Positions 46,759-55,056 of a DNA stretch of 64,000 nt are shown here, one piece after another. The notes under the pieces were generated by a model. That model did no database searches and was not told the origin of the DNA. It was given only the letters and a program-made list of their open reading frames with translations. The stretch is from NCBI GenBank assembly GCA_947626315.1, contig CANQRQ010000001.1:62001-126000 (forward strand), written 5' to 3'. The number at the start of each line of letters is the position of its first letter. Position 1 is the first letter of the stretch. Position numbers and translations under genes: made by a program. Source of the DNA: an uncultured Oscillospiraceae bacterium. Its GTDB lineage: Bacteria > Bacillota > Clostridia > Oscillospirales > Oscillospiraceae.

Positions 46759-47325
46759 TCAGTTCTTTTTCCGGTAGATCCCCCGCTCCGTGATCACCGC
46801 GTCCACGGTCCGGTCGTGGGCCTCCGCGGTGACCCGGGGCAGGCGCTGGACCTCAAAGGCCGGGACAAGCAGCGGGATCTCCCGGCAGCGGGGCAGATAG
46901 CGGTCATAGTAGCCCGCCCCGTGGCCCAGACGCCGCAGGCCGGCGTCAAAGGCCACACAGGGAACCAGTACCAGATCCAGCTCCTCCGGCCGCGCCGGAC
47001 GGGCCAGGGCCGGGTCCGGCTCCCGGAGGCCGAAGGCCCCCCGCCGCAGCTGTTCCGGTCCCGTGGGGATCCAGGCCTCCATCCGGCCCGCCGGGCCGGA
47101 CACCGGGAAGGCCAGAAGCTTCCCTTGGGCTCTGAGGGCCCGGTGCAGCGGGGCCAAATCCGCCTCGTCCCAGGCGGCCAGATAGGAGAGGATCAGCCCC
47201 GCCTCTCCCAGCTCCGGCATGGTCAGCAGGCGGCGGCAAATGGCCTCCGACGCCGCCTGCCGGGCGGCCGGGCTCAGGCCGCGCCGGGCGGCCAGGGCCA
47301 GGGCCCGCTCCTCCGCCTTGCCCAT
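46759..47325 (-). CDS. 5-formyltetrahydrofolate cyclo-ligase
   Basis: MGKAEERALALAARRGLSPAARQAASEAIC...; LDLVLVPCVAFDAGLRRLGHGAGYYDRYL. Confidence 0.93.
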   Translation of the reverse strand: MGKAEERALALAARRGLSPAARQAASEAICRRLLTMPELGEAGLILSYLAAWDEADLAPLHRALRAQGKLLAFPVSGPAGRMEAWIPTGPEQLRRGAFGLREPDPALARPARPEELDLVLVPCVAFDAGLRRLGHGAGYYDRYLPRCREIPLLVPAFEVQRLPRVTAEAHDRTVDAVITERGIYRKKN

Positions 47326-47855
47326 TACTGGCCCCGGCGCTCCGCCACGGACGCGGCCCGCAGCAGCGCGGGCATCACGGCGGTATAGGCCGCCGCCTTG
47401 CCCAGGCAGATCAGCAGCCGGGGGAAGAAGCTGCCGAAGATGTAGACAAAGGAGTAGTAGCCGTAAACCTTGCTGTCGATATACAGCACCAGGGTGTTTA
47501 CCGCGAAAACCAAGAGGTTGGCGGCGAAGACAATGAAGGCCTGCTGCCGCCGGCTCAGATGGAAGCCCCGGTTCCGGGCATAGAAGCCCACCAGCAGCCC
47601 GCAGAGCACATAGGGCAGGATCCACAGGGGGGTGGTGACCGTCACCCCATAGCGCAGCAGCTGATACAGCAGCGTGCCCAGCCCGCCCACGGCCATGCCG
47701 TCCACCGGGCCGAAGAGCAGCGCCCCTACCAGGACCGGCAGGCATTCAAAGGTGATCTTCAGGTTCCCCATGTCCAGGGATACCGCCCCCAGCACGGCGC
47801 ACATGGCCGCCAGCAGGGCGTTGACGGAAAGTCTTTTGGTGTTGACTGTCTGCAT
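47325..47855 (-). CDS. folT: ECF transporter S component, folate-specific (FolT-like)
   Basis: MQTVNTKRLSVNALLAAMCAVLGAVSLDMGNLKITFECLPVLVGALLFGPVDGMAVGGLGTLLYQLLRYG; downstream of THF riboswitch. Confidence 0.88.
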   Translation of the reverse strand: MQTVNTKRLSVNALLAAMCAVLGAVSLDMGNLKITFECLPVLVGALLFGPVDGMAVGGLGTLLYQLLRYGVTVTTPLWILPYVLCGLLVGFYARNRGFHLSRRQQAFIVFAANLLVFAVNTLVLYIDSKVYGYYSFVYIFGSFFPRLLICLGKAAAYTAVMPALLRAASVAERRGQ

Positions 47856-47863
47856 AAAAATAG

Positions 47864-47896
47864 GCTCCTTTCGTGCCTGTTTGCCACGAAAGGAGC
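47864..47896 (-). promoter_or_regulatory. Riboswitch expression-platform hairpin sequestering the folT Shine-Dalgarno
   Basis: Minus strand GCTCCTTTCGTG-GCAAACAGG-CACGAAAGGAGC then CCTATTTTT-ATG; the SD (GAAAGGAG) is the 3' arm. Confidence 0.75.
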
Positions 47897-47915
47897 TCTT
47901 TTCTGTTCCTTGGGT

Positions 47916-48009
47916 GGCAGCGGAAGCGGAAACCGCACCGCACATCGCTGTTTCGTCCGTGGACAACTTCCCATCCCACGGCACTTAACGCGCGGCTTCC
48001 TACTCTGTC
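47916..48009 (-). ncRNA. Tetrahydrofolate (THF-I) riboswitch aptamer
   Basis: Minus strand CAGAGTAGGAAGCCGCGCGTTAAGTGCCGTGGGATGGGAAGTTGTCCACGGACGAAACAGCGATGTGCGGTGCGGTTTCCGCTTCCGCTGCC; P2 GGAAGCCGC/GCGGTTTCC, P3 CCGTGG/CCACGG, conserved GCGTTAAGTG. Confidence 0.88.
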
Positions 48010-48052
48010 TGATAACAACCCTACTATATTAAACGCCCTGAAAGAGCGTATC

Positions 48053-48898
48053 TTATACCAATTCTGCAGCCTCCACCACATGGGAGGCCAGCACCGTGGT
48101 GGTCACGGCACCTACCCCGCCGGGCACCGGCGTGATCGCCCGGACCAGGGGCTCCACCCGGTCAAAGCACACGTCCCCGGTGAGCTTTCCGTCCGGGCCC
48201 TGGTTGGTCCCCACGTCGATCACCGTCTGCCCCGGATGGACAAAGCGCTCGTCCACGGTCCCCGCGTGGCCCGCAGCGGCGATCAGGATATCCTGCTCCC
48301 GGCAGAGTCGGGCCAGGTCCCGGGTCTTCGTGTGGCACATGGTGACGGTGGCGTTCCTGGCCTGGAGCAGCAGGGACAGGGGTTTCCCCACCACCAGGCT
48401 CCGGCCGATCACGGCCACCCGTGCGCCGGTCAGCTCCACGCCGTAGTAGTCCAGAATTTCCAGCACGGCCTGGGGGGTGCAGGGGATGAAGCCCGCGCCC
48501 CGGCCGGTATATACCCGGCACATGGAGCCCTGGGTGATGCTGTCCACATCCTTCTCCGGGGCCAGGCGGGCGCAGACTGTCGCCTCGTCGATCTGCGGAG
48601 GCAGAGGCCGCAGGATCAGGCAGCCGTGGATGCTCCGGTCGGCGTTGATCCGGTCGATCTCCGCCAGCAGCGCCGCCTGCTCTGCATCCCTGGGCAGGGC
48701 CACCTGCTCCAGCTCTATGCCCAGCCCGCCGCAGCGCTTGACGGCGCCCCGCTCGTAGGCCAGGTCCCCCGGCTCCTCGCCCAGGCGCAGGATCGCCAGG
48801 CGGGGGATCACGCCTTTTTCTCTGAGCGCCTGGACCCGGGCGCTCAGCTTTTCGCACAGTGCGGCGGCTACCGCCGCGCCTTTTAACTGTTCAGCCAT
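48053..48898 (-). CDS. folD: Bifunctional methylene-THF dehydrogenase/methenyl-THF cyclohydrolase
   Basis: GCLILRPLPPQIDE; KDVDSITQGSMCRVYTG; GARVAVIGRSLVVGKPLSLLLQARNATVTMCHTKT. Confidence 0.97.
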   Translation of the reverse strand: MAEQLKGAAVAAALCEKLSARVQALREKGVIPRLAILRLGEEPGDLAYERGAVKRCGGLGIELEQVALPRDAEQAALLAEIDRINADRSIHGCLILRPLPPQIDEATVCARLAPEKDVDSITQGSMCRVYTGRGAGFIPCTPQAVLEILDYYGVELTGARVAVIGRSLVVGKPLSLLLQARNATVTMCHTKTRDLARLCREQDILIAAAGHAGTVDERFVHPGQTVIDVGTNQGPDGKLTGDVCFDRVEPLVRAITPVPGGVGAVTTTVLASHVVEAAELV

Positions 48899-49529
48899 TG
48901 TTCTCCTCCCTCAGATACGCCATCGCCCGGTCCGTCACCCGCTGCAGGCGGGGCAGCCAGCCCCGGAGCAGCGCCTCCGTCTCCTCCGCCAGGGCCGCCG
49001 CTTGGGCGTCCCCCGGGAGCGTCCGGGTGTTCACAAGCACGTTCATCGCCGCGGCCTCCATGGCCGCCCGGCAGGCGGCAGAGCCGCAGCCCACATCGGA
49101 CAGCAGCGCCGGGCTGCCCTCCTCCAGCATCCGCTCCAGCAGAGCAGCGGCGGCGGCGCAGCAGCGCAGCATCTCCAGCGGGGCCTCGCAGGCCTGCAGC
49201 GTGGCGGCGCGCAGGCGTTCGGCGGTGTTCGCTCCGTCCCTGGGCAGGGCATAGGCCGCCGCCAGGGGCAAAAAGCCCTCCGCGTCCCGGTCGATCAGCG
49301 CCAGCAGGGCCCGGCTCTCCTCCTGGGCGGAGGCGGCCAGCGCCTCCAGCTCCTCCCGCCGTCCGACGTACTTCTTCCGTCCCGCGGTGAGCAGCGCGGC
49401 CATGGAGCACAGGGCGGCGGAGAGCGCCCCCATCAGCGCGGCTGCACCGCCCCCGCCGGGGGTCGCCGCCCGGGAGGCCAGAAGCGCGGTGAACTCCGCG
49501 CAGCTTTTATCCCTCAAAAGCGCCTCCAT
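48891..49529 (-). CDS. Formiminotetrahydrofolate cyclodeaminase/cyclohydrolase family (FchA-like)
   Basis: MEALLRDKSCAEFTALLASRAATPGGGGAAALMGALSAALCSMAALLTAGRKKYVG; start reassigned. Confidence 0.9.
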   Translation of the reverse strand: MEALLRDKSCAEFTALLASRAATPGGGGAAALMGALSAALCSMAALLTAGRKKYVGRREELEALAASAQEESRALLALIDRDAEGFLPLAAAYALPRDGANTAERLRAATLQACEAPLEMLRCCAAAAALLERMLEEGSPALLSDVGCGSAACRAAMEAAAMNVLVNTRTLPGDAQAAALAEETEALLRGWLPRLQRVTDRAMAYLREENNG

Positions 49530-49738
49530 GCCCGCTCCACCCCCTTTTCCTTCATTGTTTTTGATTATAGGGGCCTCTTTCTCCCTTGTCAAGCGAAAAA
49601 ACCGCCGTTTTTCCTTCCTTCCTCCAGGACAATTTTTCCCGTCAAGCTATTTTGCTTGACAGCCCTGCGATCTTCCCGGTATACTGAATTTAGCCCCGCC
49701 TGTTCGGGGGAAAATTTTACAGAAAGGAAATTCTCTCT

Positions 49739-50497
49739 ATGGGAAATCGTCTGGAAGGTAAAATCGCCCTGGTGACTGCGTGCACCAGAGGCATCGGACG
49801 TGCCATTGCGGACATGTTTGTAGACGAGGGCGCCAAAGTCTACTACGCCTGTCGCAATATGGAGACCGGCGCCGCCGCCGTGGAAGCGGCCAGAGCCAGA
49901 GGGGGCCAGGCGGAGCTGGTGTACTTCGAGGCCTATGAGCCGGAGACCCACAGGAGCATGATCAACGAGTGCCTGGCCAAAGAGGGGCGGCTGGACGTGC
50001 TGGTGAACAACTTCGGCACCTCCAACCCGCAGAAGGACCTGGATATTATGCGCTGCACCTATGAAGAATTTGAGCGGACGGTCAACACAGACCTGTCCAC
50101 GGTGTTCAACGCCTGCCAGGAGGCGCTGAACAAGGCCATGCTGCCCCAGCAGTCCGGCAGCATTATCAACATCGGCTCGGTGGCCGCCATCTGCCCGGAC
50201 AAGACCCAGCTGGGCTACGGCGTGGCCAAGCAGGGGATCAACCACCTGACCAAGCAGATGGCCCGGCAGGTGGCCTATGCCAACGTCCGGGTCAACGTGC
50301 TCAACCCCGGCATCATCGCCACCGACGCGGTGGCCCGCCATCTGACCCCGGAAACCCAGGTTTACTACACCGCCAACTGCATGATCAAGCGGGTGGGAGA
50401 ACCCAACGAGGTGGCCTATATGGCCCTGTATCTGGCCTCCGACGAGTCCAAATACGTCACCGCCCAGGTGCTGAACGTCTCCGGCGGCTGGATGTAA
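49739..50497 (+). CDS. Short-chain dehydrogenase/reductase, possibly bile-acid HSDH-like
   Basis: LEGKIALVTACTRGIGRAIADMF; VNNFGTSNP; YGVAK active site; ELVYFEAYEPETHRSMINE block resembles clostridial 7-alpha-HSDH as I recall it. Confidence 0.88.
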   Translation: MGNRLEGKIALVTACTRGIGRAIADMFVDEGAKVYYACRNMETGAAAVEAARARGGQAELVYFEAYEPETHRSMINECLAKEGRLDVLVNNFGTSNPQKDLDIMRCTYEEFERTVNTDLSTVFNACQEALNKAMLPQQSGSIINIGSVAAICPDKTQLGYGVAKQGINHLTKQMARQVAYANVRVNVLNPGIIATDAVARHLTPETQVYYTANCMIKRVGEPNEVAYMALYLASDESKYVTAQVLNVSGGWM

Positions 50498-50520
50498 AAA
50501 TCGCGCTTACAGTCTCAATC

Positions 50521-50546
50521 GCCCCGGCTGCTTTTGCAGCCGGGGC
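50521..50546 (+). terminator. Hairpin downstream of SDR
   Basis: GCCCCGGCTGC-TTTT-GCAGCCGGGGC. Confidence 0.6.
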
Positions 50547-50552
50547 GGTTCA

Positions 50553-50801
50553 GCATGCAGACAAAATCCTTTGGACTTTGTCTGCATGCTTCGGCGCCAC
50601 TTTTTTTAGAAGGACAACGTCCTTCTAAAAAAACTCGCTGCGCTCGGCAAATGCGCCGTATCAATACGGCTTTTTGCTGGTGCGATCCAAACGCGATGGG
50701 GTCTTACCCCCTCGCGCACCCCCGCTGCTCACGCCCTTTCCTCCCGCCGCTTGAAGTTTTTTGATAGTCTGCCGCTCCGTCCGCGAAAGCGGACGGAGCG
50801 G
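50553..50801. repeat. Cluster of perfect palindromes in a noncoding interval
   Basis: 50553-50589 GCATGCAGACAAA..TTTGTCTGCATGC; 50601-50633 TTTTTTTAGAAGGAC-AAC-GTCCTTCTAAAAAAA; 50772-50801 CCGCTCCGTCCGC-GAAA-GCGGACGGAGCGG. Confidence 0.7.
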
Positions 50802-50970
50802 TTCAATTTTTTGATATTTTCCGGATTTTTCGTCATTTTATCCGATTTTTTTCGTCCTTTTTCGACAAAAATTCTTTGTCAAAATCCCGATCAGGTGTTT
50901 CCATTCTCCGTTTTCTATGGTACAATGCATGCGCACAACTTTGCAACAAGACTGGAAAGGGGTTTGCGCA

Positions 50971-52641
50971 ATGAAAACAGATATCGAGATTGCTCAGAGC
51001 TGCGTGATGCAGCCCATCGGCCGGATCGCCGAGGCGGCCGGAATCGGGGAGAAGTACCTGGAGTGCTACGGAAAAACCAAGGCCAAGGTGGACCTGGCCT
51101 TTCTGCAGGAGAGCCGGCGGCCCCAGGGCAAGCTGATTCTGGTCACGGCCATCACCCCCACCCCCGCCGGGGAGGGAAAGACCACCACGACCATCGGCCT
51201 GGCCGACGGCCTGCGGCGGATCGGCAAGCAGTCCGTTGTGGCCATGCGGGAGCCCTCTCTGGGTCCTGTCTTCGGCGTGAAGGGCGGCGCCTGCGGCGGC
51301 GGCTATGCCCAGGTGGTGCCCATGGAGGACATCAACCTGCACTTTACCGGCGATATCCACGCCATCGGCGCCGCCAACAACCTGCTGGCCGCGCTGCTGG
51401 ACAACCATATCCAGCAGGGCAACGCTCTGGGCATCGACCCCAAGCGCGTCACCTGGCGCCGCTGCCTGGACATGAACGACCGGCAGCTGCGGAACATCGT
51501 GGACGGCCTGGGCGGCCGGGCCAACGGCGTGCCCCGGGAGGACGGCTTTGACATCACGGTGGCCAGCGAGATCATGGCGGTGCTCTGCCTGGCGGACAGC
51601 ATCAGCGACCTGAAGGCGCGGCTGAGCCGCATTGTGGTGGGCTACAGCTATGAGGGCAAGCCCGTCACCTGCGGGCAGCTGAAGGCCGCCGGGGCCATGG
51701 CCGCCCTGCTGAAGGACGCGGTGAAGCCCAACCTGGTGCAGACTCTGGAGGGCACGCCCGCCTTTGTCCACGGGGGGCCCTTCGCCAATATCGCCCACGG
51801 CTGCAACTCTGTGCTGGCCACCAAGATGGCTCTGCGCTGCGCGGACTACGCCGTCACCGAGGCCGGCTTCGGCGCGGACCTGGGGGCGGAGAAATTCCTG
51901 GACATCAAATGCCGGGCGGCGGGGCTGGAGCCCTCCGCGGTGGTGGTGGTGGCCACGGTGCGGGCCCTGAAAATGCACGGCGGCCTGGACAAAAAGCAGT
52001 TGGACACCGAGGATCTGGCGGCGCTGGAGCGGGGCGTGCCCAATCTGCTGCGCCATGTGGACAACATCAAGAACGTCTACGGTCTGCCCTGCGTGGTGGC
52101 GGTCAACCGCTTCCCCACGGACACCCAGGCGGAGCTGGACTTCATCATCGCCAAATGCCGGGAGCTGGGGGTCAACACCGTTCTGTCCGAGGTCTGGGCC
52201 AAGGGCGGCGAGGGCGGCATGGCCCTGGCGGAAGAGGTGGTCCGCCTCTGCCGGGAGGAGAAGGGCGACTTCCGCTTCAGCTACCCCCTGGACGCCTCGC
52301 TGGAGGAGAAGCTCCGGGCCGTTGTCACCCGGGTCTACCGGGGGGCGGGCCTGGCACTGACCCCCGGCGCCCAGAAGCAGCTGAAGGAGTTGACGGACCT
52401 GGGCTTCGGCGGCCTGCCGGTCTGCATCGCCAAGACCCAGTACAGCTTTTCCGACGATCCGGCCCTGCTGGGGGCCCCCGAGGGCTTCACCGTCACGGTC
52501 CGGAATCTGAAGGTCTCCGCCGGGGCGGGCTTTGTGGTGGCCCTCACCGGCGAGATCATGACCATGCCCGGCCTGCCCAAATCCCCCGCCGCGGAGCGGA
52601 TCGATTTGGATGAAAATGGGGTCATCAGCGGCCTGTTCTGA
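50971..52641 (+). CDS. fhs: Formate--tetrahydrofolate ligase
   Basis: [39 protein letters not shown]...; [47 protein letters not shown]. Confidence 0.98.
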   Translation: MKTDIEIAQSCVMQPIGRIAEAAGIGEKYLECYGKTKAKVDLAFLQESRRPQGKLILVTAITPTPAGEGKTTTTIGLADGLRRIGKQSVVAMREPSLGPVFGVKGGACGGGYAQVVPMEDINLHFTGDIHAIGAANNLLAALLDNHIQQGNALGIDPKRVTWRRCLDMNDRQLRNIVDGLGGRANGVPREDGFDITVASEIMAVLCLADSISDLKARLSRIVVGYSYEGKPVTCGQLKAAGAMAALLKDAVKPNLVQTLEGTPAFVHGGPFANIAHGCNSVLATKMALRCADYAVTEAGFGADLGAEKFLDIKCRAAGLEPSAVVVVATVRALKMHGGLDKKQLDTEDLAALERGVPNLLRHVDNIKNVYGLPCVVAVNRFPTDTQAELDFIIAKCRELGVNTVLSEVWAKGGEGGMALAEEVVRLCREEKGDFRFSYPLDASLEEKLRAVVTRVYRGAGLALTPGAQKQLKELTDLGFGGLPVCIAKTQYSFSDDPALLGAPEGFTVTVRNLKVSAGAGFVVALTGEIMTMPGLPKSPAAERIDLDENGVISGLF

Positions 52642-52653
52642 GGGGGCGGAGCC

Positions 52654-53268
52654 ATGAAACTGATCATCGCGTCCAACAACGAGCACAAGCTCCGGGAAAT
52701 CAAGGCCATCCTCAACGGCTTCTTTGACGAGATCCTCTCCCTGGGGGAGGCCGGCATTACGCATGAGACGGTGGAGGACGGCTCCACCTTCCTGGAAAAC
52801 GCCCTGAAAAAGGCCCGGGAGATTGCCCAGCTCTCCGGCTGCTGCGCCCTGGCGGATGACAGCGGCCTCTGCGTGGACGCCCTGGGCGGGGCGCCGGGGA
52901 TCTACTCCGCCCGCTTTTCCGGCGTCCACGGGGACGACAAGGCCAACAACCGCCTGCTGCTGGAGAAGATGCAGGGGGTGGAGGACCGGCGGGCCCACTT
53001 CGCCTGCGCCATCGCCCTGGTCCGGCCGGACGGCAGCTGTGTCACCGCTGAGGGGGCTTTCCACGGGCTGATCACCCGGGAGGAGCGGGGCAGCAACGGC
53101 TTCGGATACGATCCGCTGCTCTATCTGCCGGAATACGGCTGCACCTCCGCCGAGCTTCCCCCGGAGGAGAAAAACCGCATCAGCCACCGGGCGAAAGCCC
53201 TTCACGCCTTAGTGGAAAAGCTCCGTGAAGAAGGCAGTGAAGGAGCAGCCTATGCGCGACAGATTTAA
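52654..53268 (+). CDS. XTP/dITP diphosphatase (RdgB/HAM1 family)
   Basis: MKLIIASNNEHKLREIKAIL; ALADDSGLCVDALGGAPGIYSARFSG; GSNGFGYDPLLYLPEYG. Confidence 0.96.
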   Translation: MKLIIASNNEHKLREIKAILNGFFDEILSLGEAGITHETVEDGSTFLENALKKAREIAQLSGCCALADDSGLCVDALGGAPGIYSARFSGVHGDDKANNRLLLEKMQGVEDRRAHFACAIALVRPDGSCVTAEGAFHGLITREERGSNGFGYDPLLYLPEYGCTSAELPPEEKNRISHRAKALHALVEKLREEGSEGAAYARQI

Positions 53269-54553
53269 ATGGTTTTTCCCCCTTGTCCGGCTCTGGGGCC
53301 TCTATCTCCGGGCCCTGGGCAAGTGGCTGCTGGTGGCAGCGGTCACCGGCGTTTTCAGCGGGCTGCTGGGCTCCGCCTTCCACATCTGCGTGGACGGGGC
53401 CACCCGCCTCCGGGCGGCCCAGCCCTGGCTGCTGTTTGCCCTGCCGGCGGCCGGCCTGCTGATCGTGGGGATCTACCGGCTCACCAGGACCGAGGGCCTG
53501 AGCACCAACAGCATCCTGGAGGAGGTGCAGAGCGGCCGGGGCCTGTCTCTGAACCTGATCCCCGCCATCTTCTTCTCCACGGTGCTGACCCATCTCTGCG
53601 GCGGCTCCGCGGGCCGGGAGGGCGCGGCGCTCCAGCTGGGGGGCACCGTGGGCTTTGAGACCGGTAAGCTCCTGCGTCTGGACGACCGGGACCTGCGCAC
53701 CGCCACCATGGCGGGCATGGCAGCCTTTTTCTCGGCCCTGTTCGGCACGCCCCTGACCGCCACGGTCTTTGCCATGTCGGTGATCAGCGTGGGGCTTCTG
53801 TACCACGCCGCGCTGCTGCCCTGCCTTACCGCCTCTCTGACGGCCTACGGGGTCTCCCGGCTGCTGGGCGTGGCGCCCACCCGCTTCACGGTGGCCGCGC
53901 CGGCGCTGAGCCTGGGGATGCTGCTGCGGGTGGCGGGCCTGGCGGCGCTGTGCGCCTTTGTCTCCGTTTTGTTCTGCGGCACTATCCACTTTTTTGAGGC
54001 CTGGATGAAAAAGGTCCTGAAAAAGCCCGCGCTCCGGGCCTTTGCCGGGGGGCTTGCCCTGGTGGGGCTGACGCTGCTGTGCGGGACAACGGATTACAAC
54101 GGCGCGGGCATGGACCTGATCGCCGCCGCCGTGGAGCAGGGGCAGGCCGCCCCCTGGGCCTTTCTGCTGAAGCTGCTGTTCACCGCCGTCACCCTGGGCG
54201 CCGGCTTCAAGGGCGGCGAGGTGGTGCCCTCCTTCTTCGTGGGGGCCGCCTTCGCCTGCGCCGCGGGGCCCCTGCTGGGCATTCCGGCGGGCTTTGCCGC
54301 GGCGGTGGGGCTGGTGTCTGTCTTCTGCGGGGCGGTGAACTGCCCCCTCTCCTCCATCCTCCTGTCGGTGGAGCTGTTCGGCTCCGACGGGCTGCTGTAT
54401 TTCGCCCTGGCCTGCGCGCTGAGCTTCGTCCTCTCCGGCTATGACGGGCTCTACTCCAGCCAGCGGATCATGTACGACAAGCTGAAGGCCCGGTACATCA
54501 ACGTCCACGCCAACGCCTACCACGAGGGGGAGCAGGTGGAGACGGGAAACTGA
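53252..54553 (+). CDS. ClC-family chloride channel/antiporter
   Basis: TRTEGLSTNSILEEVQ; LCGGSAGREGAALQLGG; ALFGTPLTATVFAMSV; SD AAGGAG before ATG 53252. Confidence 0.93.
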   Translation: MRDRFKWFFPLVRLWGLYLRALGKWLLVAAVTGVFSGLLGSAFHICVDGATRLRAAQPWLLFALPAAGLLIVGIYRLTRTEGLSTNSILEEVQSGRGLSLNLIPAIFFSTVLTHLCGGSAGREGAALQLGGTVGFETGKLLRLDDRDLRTATMAGMAAFFSALFGTPLTATVFAMSVISVGLLYHAALLPCLTASLTAYGVSRLLGVAPTRFTVAAPALSLGMLLRVAGLAALCAFVSVLFCGTIHFFEAWMKKVLKKPALRAFAGGLALVGLTLLCGTTDYNGAGMDLIAAAVEQGQAAPWAFLLKLLFTAVTLGAGFKGGEVVPSFFVGAAFACAAGPLLGIPAGFAAAVGLVSVFCGAVNCPLSSILLSVELFGSDGLLYFALACALSFVLSGYDGLYSSQRIMYDKLKARYINVHANAYHEGEQVETGN

Positions 54554-54577
54554 GAAAAAAGCGTTCATAAAGAACAA

Positions 54578-55038
54578 GGGACTGTAGCAAAACGAGAAGT
54601 TGAGCTACAGTCCCTTGTTGTGTTAAAGGAAGGAAAAATCTTTTCCGATATAAACGAAAGTTTATCGCAGGAAAGATACCTTTCTCAGCCTGTCTCCTTC
54701 GGTCACCAGCGAAAACAGGGTTTTGTCTCTTGGTGTATTGTAGCCTTCTCTTGCCTCGTCGCAAGAGAAGGCTACCGAAGAGAAAGACGCCCGGGGACGT
54801 TTCCCCGGGCCCCCTCCGGGAGCAGGGTACAACAGACCCGTTCTTAGGCCGCCCGTAGTCGTTTTTGCAGGTTTACCCCGGTGCAGACACTGGAGGGGAT
54901 CGCTCCTGCGATCGCACGCACATACCAACAAGGCTCGCTGGGCATTTACTTTCTGCGATAAACTTTCGTTTATCTTCCAGAATATCCTTTCTTGGCAAAT
55001 AAAGATGCTGTAGCAAAAAAGTGTTTTGCTACAGCCCC
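54578..55038. mobile_element. MITE-like non-autonomous element / nested inverted-repeat element (~460 bp)
   Basis: Outer IR GGGACTGTAGCAAAAC (54578) vs GGGGCTGTAGCAAAAC (reverse complement of 55023-55038), 15/16; inner IR 54650-54676 ATAAACGAAAGTTTATCGCAGGAAAG vs reverse complement of 54949-54973 ATAAACGAAAGTTTATCGCAGAAAG; no credible ORF inside. Confidence 0.55.
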
Positions 55039-55056
55039 TTTATATTTATAAGCCAG

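Noticed and set aside
50833-53205. 790-aa minus-strand ORF
   Set aside because: Antisense to fhs and rdgB; shadow ORF.
54620-54931. Small ORFs (75-89 aa) inside the inverted-repeat element
   Set aside because: No SD or domain; they read through hairpins and are compositionally atypical.
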